DNA of 6,223 nucleotides from DATLFS01 sp035540935 (GTDB lineage: Bacteria; Actinomycetota; CADDZG01; WHSQ01), in contig DATLFS010000062.1 of the NCBI GenBank assembly GCA_035540935.1, forward strand, positions 1-6,223. Direction: 5' to 3'. This document shows positions 5,091-6,223 of this stretch, one piece after another. The translations under genes and the position numbers were made by a program. The notes below the pieces were generated by a model, which worked only from the letters and a program-made list of their open reading frames with translations, made no database searches and was not told where the DNA came from. Numbering within the stretch: position 1 is the stretch's first letter; each line of letters opens with the position of its first letter.

Positions 5091-6221
5091 CTAGCGAGGT
5101 TGTCGTACTCGCTCGCAGTTCCTCATGATGTCGCGGCCGCGGCCGGGGATGCATTGGTCGACGCCCTTATCGCCGTTCAACAGGTCGTCGCCGTTGTAGC
5201 CCCTTAGCGAGTCGTTGCCGCTGCCACCGCGGAGGACGTCGTCGGCGGCGCCACCCTGCAGCGTGTCGGCGCCCTTGTTGCCGCGCAGCGTGTCGATACC
5301 GCGGTTGCCCTTCATCTGGTCGTCGCCGGCGCCGCCGATGAGGAGGTCGTGGAACAGGCCGCCGCTCATGCTGTCGTTGCCCTCATCGCCGTGGATCGTG
5401 TCCTTGCCTCCGCCTCCTTCGGCTTCGTCGTCCCCTCGTCCGAGGATGACGAGGTCGTCACCGTCGAGAGCATCCACGAGGTCGTCACCGTCGAGAGCGC
5501 AGATGATGTCGTCGCGCGGCGTGCCGGCGATCGCGTCGGGACCGTTCGTCCCGAGGATGATCTCGCCGCTCGGCTCGTTGCCCGGCGTCGGGCGGCAGGC
5601 CGCCGGGATCTCCGGCGTCTCGGTGTCGGTGGGCGTGACGGTCTCGGTGGGCTCCTCGCCCGGGCACTCCACCTTGGCCTCGGCGCGGGACACGATGATG
5701 TCGCGTCCGGTCGAGGTCACGATGTGCATGCCGTTCACCCACACGGTGTCGGAGCCGTCGGTCGTCGTCATGTTGATCGGGTCCCAGTTGGTCTCCCAGA
5801 AAGTGACGGCGGAGACGCGCACGAGACCGAGCTGCGCCGGGTCGAGCGGCTGGTTCGGCCGTGTGACCACGTCCGGCCCCACGTTGGCGGTGAGGTCGTA
5901 GTCGGCCGCGGTGGCGACGACCGCCTGGCCGTCGGCCGTGCAGCGCGCGACCGCCTCCGCCTCGATCTCTTCGAAGGTGAGGACGTTCGCGGCCCGGGCG
6001 TAGCCGCGGGCGTTCCACAGCGGGGCCTTCGCGAGGCACACCGGGCTGAAGTTCGCCGCGTTCGGGTTGGTCACGACCGCCTCACAGGTGGGCGGAGGCG
6101 CCGGCGTGCCCGTGGGCGTGCCGGTCGGGCTGGCCGTCGGCGTCGGCGTCGGAGTGGGGGGAGCGGTCGGGGTCGGCCCCTGGATGAAAGTGTTGCTGTT
6201 CGCCGGGGCGACGCAGCGCGC
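5091..6221 (-). CDS. Secreted RTX-type calcium-binding repeat protein (5' end outside window)
   Basis: The frame is open from the right window edge to the TAG at 5091-5093, giving 376 residues of a longer protein. A GTG at 6074 is in frame but falls after a Thr/Pro linker and is unlikely to be the real start. In order: a short Cys-containing stretch (C at 6213-6215), a Thr/Pro linker (6087-6179), a globular domain of about 140 residues (6086 down to about 5664) containing V-W-V-N-G-M-H-I and R-D-I-I-V-S-R-A-E-A, a second Thr/Glu/Pro linker (5604-5660), then 16 nine-residue repeats (5121-5552). It ends D-Q-C-I-P ... R-N-C-E-R-V-R. RTX repeats bind calcium and fold outside the cell, so this is probably secreted or surface-attached. 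No signal peptide or anchor is visible; it would be upstream. The middle domain faintly recalls actinobacterial 'choice-of-anchor' surface domains, from memory only. Function is unknown. Confidence 0.88.
   Translation of the reverse strand, partial: ARCVAPANSNTFIQGPTPTAPPTPTPTPTASPTGTPTGTPAPPPTCEAVVTNPNAANFSPVCLAKAPLWNARGYARAANVLTFEEIEAEAVARCTADGQAVVATAADYDLTANVGPDVVTRPNQPLDPAQLGLVRVSAVTFWETNWDPINMTTTDGSDTVWVNGMHIVTSTGRDIIVSRAEAKVECPGEEPTETVTPTDTETPEIPAACRPTPGNEPSGEIILGTNGPDAIAGTPRDDIICALDGDDLVDALDGDDLVILGRGDDEAEGGGGKDTIHGDEGNDSMSGGLFHDLLIGGAGDDQMKGNRGIDTLRGNKGADTLQGGAADDVLRGGSGNDSLRGYNGDDLLNGDKGVDQCIPGRGRDIMRNCERVRQPR
5121..5552 (-). repeat. Array of 16 RTX nonapeptide repeats (27-bp units)
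   Basis: The encoded protein divides without gaps into 16 nine-residue units, from GTNGPDAIA to PGRGRDIMR. Position 6 is Asp in every unit, and most units carry Gly at positions 1 and 4, with a hydrophobic residue at position 8 in all but one. This matches the G-G-x-G-x-D-x-L-x consensus of calcium-binding beta-roll repeats. Units 3 and 4 (ALDGDDLVD and ALDGDDLVI) are nearly identical. Cysteines occur in units 2 and 15 and just after unit 16, perhaps capping the roll with disulfides. Confidence 0.9.
6087..6179 (-). repeat. Thr/Pro-rich linker coding repeat
   Basis: Low-complexity DNA encoding alternating Thr-Pro with occasional Ala, Ser and Gly (for example P-T-P-T-A-P-P-T-P-T). Such stretches are extended linkers between domains of secreted actinobacterial proteins and are often glycosylated. 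A second, shorter linker of T-E-T-V-T-P-T-D type is encoded at 5604-5660, between the globular domain and the calcium-binding repeats. Confidence 0.8.
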
Positions 6222-6223
6222 GG

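Noticed and set aside
5121..5552. Periodic 27-base repeats considered as a CRISPR array or satellite
   Set aside because: The repeats are in frame, degenerate at DNA level and encode a clean nonapeptide consensus; there are no spacers.
5091..6074. GTG at 6074 as the start of the repeat protein
   Set aside because: The frame continues upstream to the window edge and encodes a clear Thr/Pro linker with cysteines, so the gene is cut by the window rather than starting here.

Overview
The base composition is high-GC throughout. The likely source is an actinobacterial-type genome (Actinomycetota), possibly a deep lineage such as Thermoleophilia. Three things point that way: GTG start codons, a compact argS...lysA arrangement as in actinobacteria, and a secreted nonapeptide-repeat protein whose tail (D-x-C ... 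R-D ... N-C-E-R-V) resembles tails I recall from that group. The taxonomic placement is inference, not proof.

Left edge (1 to about 737): the 3' part of a large serine recombinase gene (zinc ribbon plus coiled coil) runs rightward into a tRNA-Arg(CCG) gene on the minus strand. The recombinase frame reads antisense through the entire tRNA and stops 9 bases beyond its 5' end. The recombinase lies on the 3' side of the tRNA, which is the geometry expected for one end of an integrative element inserted at the tRNA 3' end. The element body would lie to the left, outside the window.

Centre (773 to 5039): a tightly packed rightward group holds a receiver-only (CheY-like) response regulator, argS (arginyl-tRNA synthetase), a PhzF-family protein and lysA (diaminopimelate decarboxylase). 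The gaps are 4, 2 and 16 bases. The first three genes are probably one transcript; lysA may also have its own leaderless promoter. A perfect 13-bp hairpin follows lysA and separates it from a convergent gene.

Right edge (5091 to the window end, minus strand): the C-terminal part of a probably secreted protein. It has a Thr/Pro-rich linker, a globular domain of unknown function, a second linker, and 16 uninterrupted nine-residue RTX-type calcium-binding repeats. Its start and any signal peptide lie outside the window.

Most of the window is housekeeping. The parts that deserve a second look are the recombinase/tRNA junction, the ArgRS whose HIGH signature is replaced by N-V-V-S, the lone receiver placed before argS, and the PhzF protein (DapF-like fold) placed next to lysA. 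I do not see clear evidence of a wholly new system.
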